DNA from: an uncultured Bacteroidales bacterium
GTDB lineage: Bacteria > Bacteroidota > Bacteroidia > Bacteroidales > Muribaculaceae
Direction: 5' to 3'
NCBI GenBank assembly: GCA_902792895.1
Contig: CADBBK010000009.1
Coordinates: forward strand, 1 to 64,000
DNA length: 64,000 nucleotides
Positions 8,274 through 17,268 of the stretch are shown one piece after another; positions within the stretch are counted from its first letter, which is position 1; each line of letters opens with the position of its first letter. The position numbers and the translations under genes were made by a program. The notes below the pieces were generated by a model. That model saw only the letters and a list, made by a program, of their open reading frames with translations. It made no database searches and was not told where the DNA came from.

Positions 8274-8978
8274 ATGGATCAAGAAAAAAACACCGAAATC
8301 ATCGCTCGCATCAAGTATCTGATGAGGGAGATGGGATTGAAACAGGTGCAGTTCGCCAAGCGCATCGGCGTGGACACCTCCAATCTGTCAAAGTATATGA
8401 ATGCCCACATGCCGCTGAGCGACTCGTTCCTGAACCGCTTGGTGGTTAACTTGGGTGTATCCAAGGAGTGGCTGCTCGAGGGCAAGGACCTGCCGTTCGG
8501 CAAGACCACGGTGCACATCGACGGCGCTGACGGCCGCATGGCTGCAATGGCTAGTGGCGATGGCACGGTACCCATGGGCACGCCGGTCTATGACGTGGAT
8601 GCCACCGCAGGGAACACCTCGGGGCGCAACGACCTGTTTGCCAGCGAGAATATCGTGGGGTGGGTGAACCTGCCCAATGTCAACCCCAACTGCCGCATCG
8701 TGCGCGTGAGCGGCGACTCGATGGCTCCCGTCATCCAGGATGGGGACTTTGTAGCCGTGCGCGAACTCACCAATCCTGACCAAATCTATTGGGGCCAGAT
8801 CTATGTCGTTCAACTTGACGACTTCAGGCTGGTGAAGTATGTGCGCCGACACACCGACCCCCACATGGTGGTCCTGCGCAGCGAGAATCCTAACTATGAC
8901 GACATGGACGTGCGTCGCAGCGACATCCACGAGATGCTGCTCGTCCAGCACGTTCTCCACCTCAACTCAAGGCTCTAG
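8274..8978 (+). CDS. XRE helix-turn-helix / S24 LexA-CI-like regulator
   Basis: 234 aa. Residues 8-70 form an XRE-type HTH (LKQVQFAKRIGVDTSNLSKY). A linker leads to an S24 peptidase domain with the nucleophile S149 in RVSGDSMAPVIQDGD and the general-base K188 in RLVKYV. An Ala-Gly bond (A112-G113, DATAGNTSG) is in the position expected for self-cleavage, so the protein may be inactivated by RecA-type signals like LexA or phage CI. No prophage genes surround it. Its promoter carries a 25-bp palindrome suggesting autoregulation. Confidence 0.88.
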   Translation: MDQEKNTEIIARIKYLMREMGLKQVQFAKRIGVDTSNLSKYMNAHMPLSDSFLNRLVVNLGVSKEWLLEGKDLPFGKTTVHIDGADGRMAAMASGDGTVPMGTPVYDVDATAGNTSGRNDLFASENIVGWVNLPNVNPNCRIVRVSGDSMAPVIQDGDFVAVRELTNPDQIYWGQIYVVQLDDFRLVKYVRRHTDPHMVVLRSENPNYDDMDVRRSDIHEMLLVQHVLHLNSRL

Positions 8979-8996
8979 ATAATAGACAACTGAATA

Positions 8997-10214
8997 ATGA
9001 CAATCAATTACCATACTCTCCCCAACGGCCTGCGCCTCGTCCACATCACCACCACCTCGCAGGTGGCCTGGTGCGGCCTGGCCGTCAATGCCGGCAGCCG
9101 TGATGAACTCGAAGGCCATTACGGGCTGGCCCATTTTGTAGAACACACGATTTTCAAGGGTACCCGCCACCGCCGCGCCTGGCACATCCTTAACCGCATG
9201 GAGCGCGTGGGCGGCGAGTTGAACGCCTATACCACCAAGGAGGGCACCATGATTTACTCGGTGTTCCCGCAGCAGCACTTGGAGCGGGCCATCGACCTGC
9301 TGGCCGACTTGGTGCAGTGGTCGGTGTTCCCACAGGACGAACTCGACCGCGAACGCGACGTGGTGCTTGAGGAGGCGGCCAGTTACCGCGACACACCGGC
9401 CGATGCGGTGTATGACGATTTCGAGGACCTGCTGTTTGCCGGCAGTGAGCTGGGACATAACATCCTGGGCCGTAAAGAGGACCTGGAGCATCTCACCCAG
9501 GACGACTGCATGCACTACCTCAAAACTTTATATGTGCCTACCAACATGGCCTTTTTCTCGGTGGGGCCGGAGCGTCCCGAGCGGGTGTTCCGCTTGGCCG
9601 AGAAGCACTTCGGCTGCATGAGCCACGCGATGGCGCCGCGCCACCGCCAGGTGCCTGCCGAGGTTGCCCCGTTCAGACAGGTCATCGGCATGGGTACGCA
9701 TCAGGCCCACACCATCGTGGGCGCGCGTATGCCGGCCATGGACCATCCGCTGTGCTATGCCTTGATGTTGCTGAACAACATTCTGGGCGGTCCCGGCATG
9801 AACTCGCTGCTCAATGTGGAACTGCGTGAGCGGCGCGGCTACGTCTATACCGTCGAGTCCACCTTGTCGATGGTCAGCGATTGCGGCTGGCTGGAAATCT
9901 ATCTGGGCTGTGACCCCGATGACGTGAAGTCGAGCCTGCGCGTGATAGAGCGCATCACGACGCGCCTGAGCGAGGAACTGTTGCCGGCCCGCCGTCTTGA
10001 TGCCTACAAGGTGCAGTACTGCGGCCAACTCGTCGTTGCCGCCGACAGCACCGAGTTCATGGCGATGCGTGCCGGGCGCGGGCTGCTCAACTTCGGCCGT
10101 GTAAAGTCCATCGATGAGACCATCGAGCGCATCCGTGCCGTCACCCCCGACGAGGTGGCACAGGCTGCGGCCTACCTGCGTGCCGACCGCCTGTCGTCAC
10201 TCACGTTTGCGTGA
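8997..10214 (+). CDS. M16-family zinc peptidase
   Basis: 405 aa. The inverted zinc motif HxxEH is at H46-F-V-E49-H50 (GLAHFVEHTIFKGT), and the third ligand Glu lies in RERDVVLEEAASY (about residue 125). The N-terminal catalytic half is followed by a second, inactive-type M16 half (residues 170-405, with LRERRGYVYTVES as the conserved R-Y region). No signal peptide is present, so it is probably cytosolic. Substrates are usually small peptides or protein fragments. It begins 18 bp after the S24 regulator and may share its transcript. Confidence 0.9.
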   Translation: MTINYHTLPNGLRLVHITTTSQVAWCGLAVNAGSRDELEGHYGLAHFVEHTIFKGTRHRRAWHILNRMERVGGELNAYTTKEGTMIYSVFPQQHLERAIDLLADLVQWSVFPQDELDRERDVVLEEAASYRDTPADAVYDDFEDLLFAGSELGHNILGRKEDLEHLTQDDCMHYLKTLYVPTNMAFFSVGPERPERVFRLAEKHFGCMSHAMAPRHRQVPAEVAPFRQVIGMGTHQAHTIVGARMPAMDHPLCYALMLLNNILGGPGMNSLLNVELRERRGYVYTVESTLSMVSDCGWLEIYLGCDPDDVKSSLRVIERITTRLSEELLPARRLDAYKVQYCGQLVVAADSTEFMAMRAGRGLLNFGRVKSIDETIERIRAVTPDEVAQAAAYLRADRLSSLTFA

Positions 10215-10252
10215 GCCAAGTCGGCCTGCCGCCGCGGTTTTGACGGCCAATA

Positions 10253-10284
10253 TTTGCAGGATTAGTGAAGAATGACTAATTTCG
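10253..10284 (+). promoter_or_regulatory. Promoter of the GtrB-like glycosyltransferase gene
   Basis: TTTG (10253-10256), 20-bp spacer, TAATTTCG (10277-10284). The flanks TTTGCAGG and TAATTTCGTGACC are almost identical to those of the frr promoter at 12978-13009, so the two promoters may be related by duplication or share a regulator. Confidence 0.6.
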
Positions 10285-10306
10285 TGACCTCAACAAGTGA
10301 ACGACA

Positions 10307-11245
10307 ATGAAAAAGATATCCATCCTCATCCCGTGCTATAACGAGGAAAAGTCCTTGACGCTGCTCTATCCCGAGTTGCTCAAACTCATGGACAGCCAGC
10401 CCAACTATGAGTGGGAACTCATGTTTGTCAACGATGGCAGTGTCGACGGCACCTTGCAGGAACTGAAACGCCTGCGTGCCAGCGACCCGCGCGTGAACTA
10501 CGTGGACCTGTCGCGCAACTTCGGCAAGGAGACCGCCATGCTGGCGGGCTTTGACTATGTGACTGGCGACTGCATGGTCATCATCGATGCCGACCTGCAG
10601 GATCCGCCCTCGCTCATCCCCGAGATGCTCGGCTATTGGGAGCAGGGCTATGAGGATGTGTATGCACGCCGCCAGTCGCGCGGCCGTGAGAGCTGGCTGC
10701 GCAAGCGGCTGTCACTGCTGTTCTACAAGTTGTTGCAGAGTTCGTCGCGTTTCGACGTGCTGCAGAATGTGGGCGATTTCCGCCTGCTTGACCGCCGCTG
10801 TATCAATGCCTTGAAACGCATGCGCGAGAGCGAGCGTTACACCAAGGGGATGTTCAGTTGGATTGGCTTCAAGAAGAAAGAGGTGGTCTTTGACCGCGGT
10901 GACCGCGTGGCCGGCAGTTCGTCCTGGAACTTCAGGCAACTGTTCTCGCTGGCCATCGACGGCATCACGTCTTTCTCCAACGTGCCGTTGCGCATCTCGA
11001 CCATCGTCGGCTTCATCGTGTCGATGCTGGCCTTTGTCTACATGCTCTATGTGTTCATCAAGGCTCTCATCTGGGGCGATCCCGTGCAGGGTTATCCCTC
11101 GATGGTGATTCTGCTCCTGTTCCTGGGCGGCATCCAGTTGCTGTCGCTGGGCATCATCGGCGAATACATCGGGCGCATCTATAACGAGACCAAGAACCGT
11201 CCCGAGTATCTCGTGCGCGAGTACAATGGCGAGGAAGTGCTGTGA
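10307..11245 (+). CDS. GtrB/DPM1-like family 2 glycosyltransferase
   Basis: 312 aa. A GT2 catalytic domain (ISILIPCYNEEKSL, VNDGSVDGT, D94-A-D96 in IIDADLQDPP) is followed by two C-terminal transmembrane helices (about 240-262 and 270-292), the architecture of GtrB-type polyprenyl-phosphate sugar transferases. It probably charges undecaprenyl phosphate with a hexose on the cytosolic face, for use outside by GT-C-type membrane transferases. The next gene begins at its stop codon and encodes such a polytopic protein, which supports the pairing. The donor sugar is unknown. Confidence 0.88.
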   Translation: MKKISILIPCYNEEKSLTLLYPELLKLMDSQPNYEWELMFVNDGSVDGTLQELKRLRASDPRVNYVDLSRNFGKETAMLAGFDYVTGDCMVIIDADLQDPPSLIPEMLGYWEQGYEDVYARRQSRGRESWLRKRLSLLFYKLLQSSSRFDVLQNVGDFRLLDRRCINALKRMRESERYTKGMFSWIGFKKKEVVFDRGDRVAGSSSWNFRQLFSLAIDGITSFSNVPLRISTIVGFIVSMLAFVYMLYVFIKALIWGDPVQGYPSMVILLLFLGGIQLLSLGIIGEYIGRIYNETKNRPEYLVREYNGEEVL

Positions 11246-11268
11246 CAGGCGGTGACCACATAGCGTCG

Positions 11269-12945
11269 ATGAAACGGTCCCTCGGGCAACGTGCCGCGTG
11301 GCTCGACAGTGCCGTTTACTGGCTGCTGCTGGTAGGAGGCTGTGCAGTGTTCCTGCTGATGAACTTCTACACCACGCTCAAGGAGGACGACTATTTCCAT
11401 TCCTTCATCCAGACTGCTCAGGGCAGCGGAGATCCCATCCGCAGCCTCGTTGATGTGGTGCGTGCCTGGCTGGCCTACATGTGCTTTGATGCGCGCACGG
11501 CCAACCTGGTCGATTTCCTGTTCAACGGCATTCTCGGGAAAACGGCCTTCAATGTGTGCAACACCCTGGTGTTCGGCTTCATGGCCCACTTGGTGAGCCG
11601 ATTGTCCACCGGACGCAACTCGGCGATGGCGCTGGTCGTGCTCTACACCTTTATCGTCGCTGCTTGTCCCACGCCGGGCGAAACCCTGCTGTGGGTGGCG
11701 GGCAGTTGCAACTATCTATGGTCCTTTACTGCCTCGCTGCTGGTGGTGGCCTACCTGCTGTGGCACCGCAACCCTCGTCCCGTCTGGTGGCAGGCGGTGG
11801 CCGTGGCGCTGCTGTCTTTCCTGGCTGGCGGCAGCAACGAGGGAACGACCTTCGGCGTGTTTGGCGGCATGGTGATGTACTACCTGTTCAACCGTGACCG
11901 TGTGGACCGTGCCGTAGTCCTGGCGATGTTGGGTTACATGGCGGGAGTGGTGCTGCTGCTCAGTTGCCCCGGTGCGTGGCACAGGGCCTCGCTCGAGGTG
12001 ACGCATGATGCGGGCATCATGTCGCTCCTGGCCGAGCGCATGCGCGTCGTGACCACCTTGTCGCTCAAGTATGTCACCCCGCTGGCGGTACTGGTTATCG
12101 CCGTGGCAGCCGTCATCAAGCGCGGATTCAAGTCGGTGTTCACGTCCACACCGTGGCCCTGGATATTCATCGTGATGCTGGCCTTCGCCTTTGTCATCGG
12201 CCGTGCCGTGGAGCGCCTGTTCTTCCCGGTGGCCATGGTGGGCCTCATGATAGTGTTGATGGCCTTGCACGACGTGACACGGCGCATGCCGTGGGCGCGT
12301 GTGGCCGTCATTGTGGTGGGTCTGGCGGTCTGCGCCAAGTGGTATCCGTCCAACATCATGACCATGAAGGCCTATAAAGCCTATGACGACCAGGCCGTGG
12401 CCGAGATGTCACAGCCCGGTGTGCGCCAGGTGATTGCCCCGGCACGCACGTTCGGTGGCTACAGCCGCTTCATCAAGCCGTTCAATTACGACTCCTGGAA
12501 CTACTTCATCCGTTGCCAGACGCTGTGCCGCCGTTTCGGCAAGGATAACATCCAGTTTGTGCCCGATTCCGTCTGCACCCGCTACCATCAGGGACGCTTG
12601 CTCGACGGGGCCCAGCCGATGCCGTTCACGAGTTCGATGCCGTCACACCTCGAGCAGGTGCTGGCCGTCCCCGGCCAGGCCTTCATGGCGGTGAAGATGC
12701 ACCAGGACACGGTGTCGTTTACCTATCAGTTTGCCCACACCTTTGATTTGCGGGGCGAGCGGCTGGTGTCGCTGCCTTATTTCCCGATTCTGTACCAGGG
12801 GAGTGAATACCTCCTGTTTGTCCTCCCCGATGATGCGGTCGCCCGGCTGAAGTTCTGTCCCTTTGACCTGGAGGGCGATACCGTCGAACTCGTCCGCACG
12901 GCTCCCAATCCGCAGTGGGCCACTGTCCCGGCAGGTCAGCCATAA
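11269..12945 (+). CDS. DUF6056-type polytopic membrane protein, paralogue 1
   Basis: 558 aa with about 11 hydrophobic segments and a roughly 190-residue C-terminal soluble part. The first helix is followed by TTLKEDDYFHSF, an acidic loop shared by all three paralogues (KEDD) and placed like the catalytic acidic loop of GT-C glycosyltransferases. A GTG at 11242 overlaps the GT2 stop codon, but the ATG at 11269 gives an N-terminus of the same length as the paralogues. Family knowledge: DUF6056 is uncharacterised. A GT-C-like role with the upstream GtrB-like enzyme is inference. Confidence 0.82.
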   Translation: MKRSLGQRAAWLDSAVYWLLLVGGCAVFLLMNFYTTLKEDDYFHSFIQTAQGSGDPIRSLVDVVRAWLAYMCFDARTANLVDFLFNGILGKTAFNVCNTLVFGFMAHLVSRLSTGRNSAMALVVLYTFIVAACPTPGETLLWVAGSCNYLWSFTASLLVVAYLLWHRNPRPVWWQAVAVALLSFLAGGSNEGTTFGVFGGMVMYYLFNRDRVDRAVVLAMLGYMAGVVLLLSCPGAWHRASLEVTHDAGIMSLLAERMRVVTTLSLKYVTPLAVLVIAVAAVIKRGFKSVFTSTPWPWIFIVMLAFAFVIGRAVERLFFPVAMVGLMIVLMALHDVTRRMPWARVAVIVVGLAVCAKWYPSNIMTMKAYKAYDDQAVAEMSQPGVRQVIAPARTFGGYSRFIKPFNYDSWNYFIRCQTLCRRFGKDNIQFVPDSVCTRYHQGRLLDGAQPMPFTSSMPSHLEQVLAVPGQAFMAVKMHQDTVSFTYQFAHTFDLRGERLVSLPYFPILYQGSEYLLFVLPDDAVARLKFCPFDLEGDTVELVRTAPNPQWATVPAGQP

Positions 12946-12977
12946 AATCTTTCCTGTCGCCGATTTTTGGCAAAAAA

Positions 12978-13009
12978 TTTGCAGGGTTGTGGCAAATGGT
13001 GTAATTTCG
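12978..13009 (+). promoter_or_regulatory. Promoter of frr
   Basis: TTTG (12978-12981), 20-bp spacer, TAATTTCG (13002-13009), 50 bp before the frr ATG. It shows that frr can be transcribed independently of the glycosylation genes around it. Confidence 0.6.
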
Positions 13010-13058
13010 TGACCACTAAAACAACAAATCAACCAACAAACAAATAAAATTCAACGCA

Positions 13059-13619
13059 ATGAACGACGTGAAATTCTATCTCGACGCAGCCGAGAAAAAG
13101 ATGCAGGAAGCCGTGGATTTCCTCGATGACACCCTCGCACACATCCGTGCAGGTAAAGCCAATGTGAAGATTCTGGACGGCATCCGTGTGAACTATTATG
13201 GCAGCCCCGTGCCCATCGACAACGTGGCTAACGTGAGCACCCCCGACCAGCGTACCATCGCCATCATGCCCTGGGAGCGCAACATGATCGGAACCATCGA
13301 GAAGGCCATCATCGACAGCAACGTGGGTATCATGCCCGTCAACAACGGTGAGGTCATCCGCCTCAACATCCCGCCCCTGACCGAGGAGCGCCGCAAACTG
13401 CTCGTCAAGGACTCCAAGGCCGAGAGCGAGAAGGCCCGCGTGAGCATCCGCAATGCCCGCCGCGAGGCCATCGAGGGTCTGAAGAAGGCTGTCAAGGAAG
13501 GCATGAGCGAGGACATCAGCAAGGACGGTGAGGACAAGGTGCAGAAGATTCATGACAAGTTCATGAAGAAAATCGACGAACTCTTCGCTGCCAAGGAGAA
13601 GGAAATCCTCACTGTCTAG
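13059..13619 (+). CDS. frr: Ribosome recycling factor
   Basis: 186 aa, the usual family length. It splits post-termination ribosomes together with EF-G. Conserved stretches are visible along the protein: HIRAGKANVKILDGI, YYGSPVPIDNVANVS, PWERNMIGTIEKAI, NIPPLTEERRK and VSIRNARREAIEGLKK. It has its own promoter but is embedded between the first and second DUF6056 paralogues, an unusual location for a housekeeping gene. Confidence 0.97.
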   Translation: MNDVKFYLDAAEKKMQEAVDFLDDTLAHIRAGKANVKILDGIRVNYYGSPVPIDNVANVSTPDQRTIAIMPWERNMIGTIEKAIIDSNVGIMPVNNGEVIRLNIPPLTEERRKLLVKDSKAESEKARVSIRNARREAIEGLKKAVKEGMSEDISKDGEDKVQKIHDKFMKKIDELFAAKEKEILTV

Positions 13620-13647
13620 CACATTTATTACTGATTGAACTTTTACG

Positions 13648-13704
13648 GGTGTTAGGCTTTAGGCTTTAGGTGTTCAAGACAGCTAAGGTCTAAAGCCTAA
13701 CCGC
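13648..13704. repeat. Short GGCTTTA heptad tract with inverted partner
   Basis: About 30 bp after the frr stop there are tandem TTAGGCT-type heptamers, then GTTCAAGACAGCTAAGG, then CTAAAGCCTAA, the inverse of the first arm. The arms can form a hairpin and may terminate frr transcription. The tract belongs to the same general class as the GTTAGGR tracts at 32 and 34 kb, including the GACAGCTAA flank. Confidence 0.5.
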
Positions 13705-13717
13705 CTAAAAACCTGTG

Positions 13718-15346
13718 ATGAATCCGTCCGACCGTTGGAGCCGATGCAACCGCTGGCATGATGCCGCCTACTGGGGTGTCATGCTGCTGGCGTGCGCTGT
13801 GTTCTACTGGATGAACTGGCTGACACTCTACAAGGAGGACGACATGGGCTTTGCCCTCATCGGGAGGCTGACGTCGGTGCGTGAGGTGTTGTTGTCGCAG
13901 TGGAACCATTTCCTCACTGCCAACGGGCGCTTTTCCGACCTGCTGGCGACGTTGTTCTGCGCCTTCTTGGGCAAATCGCTGTTCAATGTGCTCAACACGC
14001 TGGTGTTCGGCTTGATGGCTCATCTGGTGAGCTTGCTGAGCACAGGACGCCGCTCGCTGCTGGCGCTGACGGCTTTTCTGGCTTGCGTGGGTTGTTGCTT
14101 TCCCGTGCCGGGACAGACGCTGCTGTTTGTCGCCGGCTCGTGCAACTACATGTGGGCTGTCACTGCCTCGCTGCTGCTGGTCTATTACTTGATGCGGCAG
14201 CCGGCAGGCCCGTTAGGCTGGGGCAGGGCGGTGTTGCTGCTGTTGGGCGCCTTTGTGGCCGGCAATTTCAACGAGGGCACCTCATTCGGCTTCTTTGGCG
14301 GCATGGTGTTGTACTACATGTGCAACCGTGACCGCTGGAGCCGTCGTGTGCTGTTGGCACTGGCGGGCTATCTCGCAGGCATCCTGCTGATTGTCGCCTC
14401 GCCGGGAGCATGGGGACGGGCCGCCCAGGGCGACATTATCCTCAATCTGGGGTTCACCGATATGGTGCTGACGCGCTGCCACGTCTTCGGCGAGAAGGTG
14501 TGGCGCTTCGTCACGCCGCTCACGGCGGTGGTGGCTGGCGTGGTGGCACTGGTGTGGCGCGGCTGGCCGACAGCCAAGCGCTCGGTGTGGCCCTATGTGT
14601 TCCTGTGCCTGTCGCTGGTGATGTTCGGCTTGGGAATTGCCCAGGACCGTGCCTATGCGTCGTTGACGACCGTTGGCTTGATCATCACCGTCGCCGTTCT
14701 CGACAGGGCGCTGAAAAACCGCTGGCTAAGGCTGGCCTTGGTCACTGGATTCCTGCTGCTGGCGGGCGCTACCATGGCCCATGGCGTCAAGTCGTTGCGA
14801 GATTACAAAGCCTTTGAGGACGACATCAAACGTGAATTGGCCGCGGCACCGCGCCATGCGGTCCTGCACGAGCGCCGTTTCTCGGGCAACGGCCGCTTTG
14901 TCACGCCGTTATACTTCGTCTCCTCGGAGTTCTTCGTGCGCGAGGACATCTACTGCGCATTCTACGACAAGGACAACGTGCAGTTTGTCAGCGACTCGGT
15001 CTATACCCGTTATCACTCGGGCCGCCTGCTCGATGGCGCGCGTGCGTTGCCCTTCGCGAGCGATCGCCCCGACGTGGTGGACTCGGTGCTCAGTCTCCCC
15101 GGCCAGCCCTATATGGTGGCGCTGCTGCACACCGACACCATCCCCTTCTCGTCGCAGCTGGCCCGTTACCACACGGCCACGCCGACTGGCGGCAGCCGCG
15201 ATGGAGCCTACCACGGCTGCTACCCGCTGCAGTACCGTGGGCGCTGCCTGCTGGTGCTCGACGTGCCCGACTCAACGGTCACGAGCATCGATTTCCCCAT
15301 TGACAGGAAAGAACCCCTGGCCACCAGGGTGACGCTATCACGATAA
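13718..15346 (+). CDS. DUF6056-type polytopic membrane protein, paralogue 2
   Basis: 542 aa from the ATG giving MNPSDRWSRCNRW (a GTG 3 bp earlier is less likely). It has the same plan as paralogue 1: a helix, then LTLYKEDDMGFAL, about 11 membrane segments, FNEGTSFGFFGGMVLYY in the middle, and a soluble C-terminal part with NVQFVSDSVYTRYHSGRLLDG, very like NIQFVPDSVCTRYHQGRLLDG in paralogue 1. The next paralogue starts 3 bp after its stop, so these two are co-transcribed. Function unknown; GT-C-like transferase suspected. Confidence 0.82.
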   Translation: MNPSDRWSRCNRWHDAAYWGVMLLACAVFYWMNWLTLYKEDDMGFALIGRLTSVREVLLSQWNHFLTANGRFSDLLATLFCAFLGKSLFNVLNTLVFGLMAHLVSLLSTGRRSLLALTAFLACVGCCFPVPGQTLLFVAGSCNYMWAVTASLLLVYYLMRQPAGPLGWGRAVLLLLGAFVAGNFNEGTSFGFFGGMVLYYMCNRDRWSRRVLLALAGYLAGILLIVASPGAWGRAAQGDIILNLGFTDMVLTRCHVFGEKVWRFVTPLTAVVAGVVALVWRGWPTAKRSVWPYVFLCLSLVMFGLGIAQDRAYASLTTVGLIITVAVLDRALKNRWLRLALVTGFLLLAGATMAHGVKSLRDYKAFEDDIKRELAAAPRHAVLHERRFSGNGRFVTPLYFVSSEFFVREDIYCAFYDKDNVQFVSDSVYTRYHSGRLLDGARALPFASDRPDVVDSVLSLPGQPYMVALLHTDTIPFSSQLARYHTATPTGGSRDGAYHGCYPLQYRGRCLLVLDVPDSTVTSIDFPIDRKEPLATRVTLSR

Positions 15347-15349
15347 GCT

Positions 15350-17044
15350 ATGAATCCCTCGACCGCCACATCCCGCAATGCAATGTCCAGCCGATGGCAC
15401 GATGCCGCCTACTGGGTGCTGATTGCCGTGGCCTGTGCGGTGTTCCTGGTGATGAACATCCTCACCACCCTCAAGGAGGACGACCTGGCCTACAGCCTCA
15501 TCGAGGGTCTGTGGACGCCGGTCCACTCGTTGGGTGACTGGCTGCAATCCTACACTTATCATTATTCCCATTCCAACGGCCGCTTGGCCGACCTGGTGGC
15601 GATGCTGTTCTGCGGCTTGCTGGGTAAGACGGTATTCAACCTGTGCAACACCCTCGTATTCGGCCTGTTGCTGCATCTGCTCAGTCTCGTGACCACCGGG
15701 CGGCGTTCGCTGCTGCCCGTGGCGCTGTTCCTGGCCGTGACGGGCACCTGCTATCCCGTGCCCGGTGAGACGATGCTGTGGCTGGCGGGCAGTTGCAACT
15801 ACCTGTGGGCTATCACGGCCTCGGTGGCGCTGGTCTATGCTTTGCAACGTGCCGATGGCATGGGGTGGGGCAGAGGGCTGCTGATGGCAGTCGGGGCCTT
15901 TGTCGCAGGTGCTTTCAATGAGGCGACTTCGTTTGGTTTCCTGCTGGGACTGGTGTTGTATTATGCCTGCAACCGTCAGCGTTTCAACCGTGCATCGGCC
16001 TTGGCGTTGGGCGGTTATCTGCTAGGCGTGCTGCTGCTTGTGGCCTCGCCTGGGGCATGGAGCCGTGCCGCCGAGGGAGGCTTGGTTTATGACCTGCCCG
16101 TGGCCGACCTGCTGTACAGCCGCTGGTGCATCTTCACCGAGAAGATGTGGCGCTTTTATCTGCCCGTGTTGGCACTGGTGGCAGGACTGGTCGTGCTGCT
16201 GTTGAAGCGTGGCCGTGCCGTCAAGCAGAGCCCGTGGCCCTATGTATTTGTGGCGCTGCTGCTGGTGATGCTTGCATTGGGCGTCAACCATGAGCGGGCC
16301 TATGCTCCGTTGGTGACTGTGGCATTCATCCTGCTGGCGATGGTGGTCGACAGGGTGCTGCGCCGTTGGCCCTGGGCACGTGTGGCGCTCATCGTCGTGT
16401 CACTGGCCCTGGCCGTGTTCACCTTCGGGCGCGGCGTGAAGATGCTGCAGGAGTACAAAGTGTATGACGACGCGGTCATCACCGAGGTTGTCAATGCCCC
16501 CGACCAGGCCATCGTGCGCGAACGCCAGTTCGACGGCTACAGCCGTTTCGTCAAGCCGATGAATTTCAGTTCGACGCGCTTTTTCGCCCACGAAATCATT
16601 TACCGGGCTTATTTCAACAAGAAAAACGTGCAGTTCGTCAGCGACTCGGTCTATGTGCGTTTCCATGAAGGCCGTCTGCTCGACGGAGCGGTCTCCGAGG
16701 TGCTCCCGAGCGACCATCCCGAACTCGTCGGCCCCGTTTACACCTTCCCTGACCAGGATTATGCCGCCATCCTCATCAAGACACCGTATGTGCCCTGCAC
16801 CTTCCAGACAGCGCGTTTCTACCGCTTCTCGGTCTGTGGCGATTCGGCCGACCCCACCGACATGGCGCGCCGCCACCGCTACGGCCTCCCCACCGACTAT
16901 GACCCCCACGGTTTCTATCCCATCGTCTATCAAGGCCAGTGCTACCTCATCATCGACGTCACTGACCCCTTCGACGTCAAGATGGTCTTCCCCTTGTCTA
17001 TGCCCCCCGCCCCCCAGGAAATCACCCTCGGCGCCAGGCAGTAA
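15350..17044 (+). CDS. DUF6056-type polytopic membrane protein, paralogue 3
   Basis: 564 aa starting MNPSTATSRNAMSSRWHDAAYW. It shares the KEDD loop (TTLKEDDLAYSL), the GETMLWLAGSCNYLW and FNEATSFGFLLG segments and the C-terminal NVQFVSDSVYVRFHEGRLLDG with paralogues 1 and 2. It is the last gene of the run and faces a minus-strand GT2 gene across a 224-bp convergent spacer. The three paralogues diverge most in the membrane helices and the C-terminal loop, which could mean different acceptors. Confidence 0.82.
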   Translation: MNPSTATSRNAMSSRWHDAAYWVLIAVACAVFLVMNILTTLKEDDLAYSLIEGLWTPVHSLGDWLQSYTYHYSHSNGRLADLVAMLFCGLLGKTVFNLCNTLVFGLLLHLLSLVTTGRRSLLPVALFLAVTGTCYPVPGETMLWLAGSCNYLWAITASVALVYALQRADGMGWGRGLLMAVGAFVAGAFNEATSFGFLLGLVLYYACNRQRFNRASALALGGYLLGVLLLVASPGAWSRAAEGGLVYDLPVADLLYSRWCIFTEKMWRFYLPVLALVAGLVVLLLKRGRAVKQSPWPYVFVALLLVMLALGVNHERAYAPLVTVAFILLAMVVDRVLRRWPWARVALIVVSLALAVFTFGRGVKMLQEYKVYDDAVITEVVNAPDQAIVRERQFDGYSRFVKPMNFSSTRFFAHEIIYRAYFNKKNVQFVSDSVYVRFHEGRLLDGAVSEVLPSDHPELVGPVYTFPDQDYAAILIKTPYVPCTFQTARFYRFSVCGDSADPTDMARRHRYGLPTDYDPHGFYPIVYQGQCYLIIDVTDPFDVKMVFPLSMPPAPQEITLGARQ

Positions 17045-17089
17045 AAAACAAATTAATGATAGTGCATTAGCCCCCAACCCCACACCTTA

Positions 17090-17250
17090 ATTAAAAAAAA
17101 CAACAAATACAACAAGGACAATATATTGAATATCAATATATTAAATTATGTTGTATTTTTTTGTCTTTCTTGTCTTCAACCAAAAACTCAGCGTGAGGCA
17201 AAGAGGTGCGGATGCCAAAAAAGTTGTTGTTTATGTTGTTCCACGTTGTT
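17090..17250. repeat. Dispersed AT-rich intergenic element, copy A
   Basis: The spacer between convergent genes contains AACAACAAATACAACAA on the left, a perfect palindrome AATATATTGA-ATA-TCAATATATT (17120-17142), the core GGTGCGGATGCCA, and a TTGTTGTTTATGTTGTT right arm roughly inverse to the left end. The same left arm, core and right-arm style recur at 42643-42750, also between convergent genes. It may act as a bidirectional terminator or be a small mobile repeat. Confidence 0.5.
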
Positions 17251-17268
17251 CGTGTTGTTTGATAAGCG

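Noticed and set aside
8274-8978. S24 regulator as part of a prophage
   Set aside because: Neighbours are a CotH gene and an M16 peptidase; no phage structural, integrase or replication genes are present.
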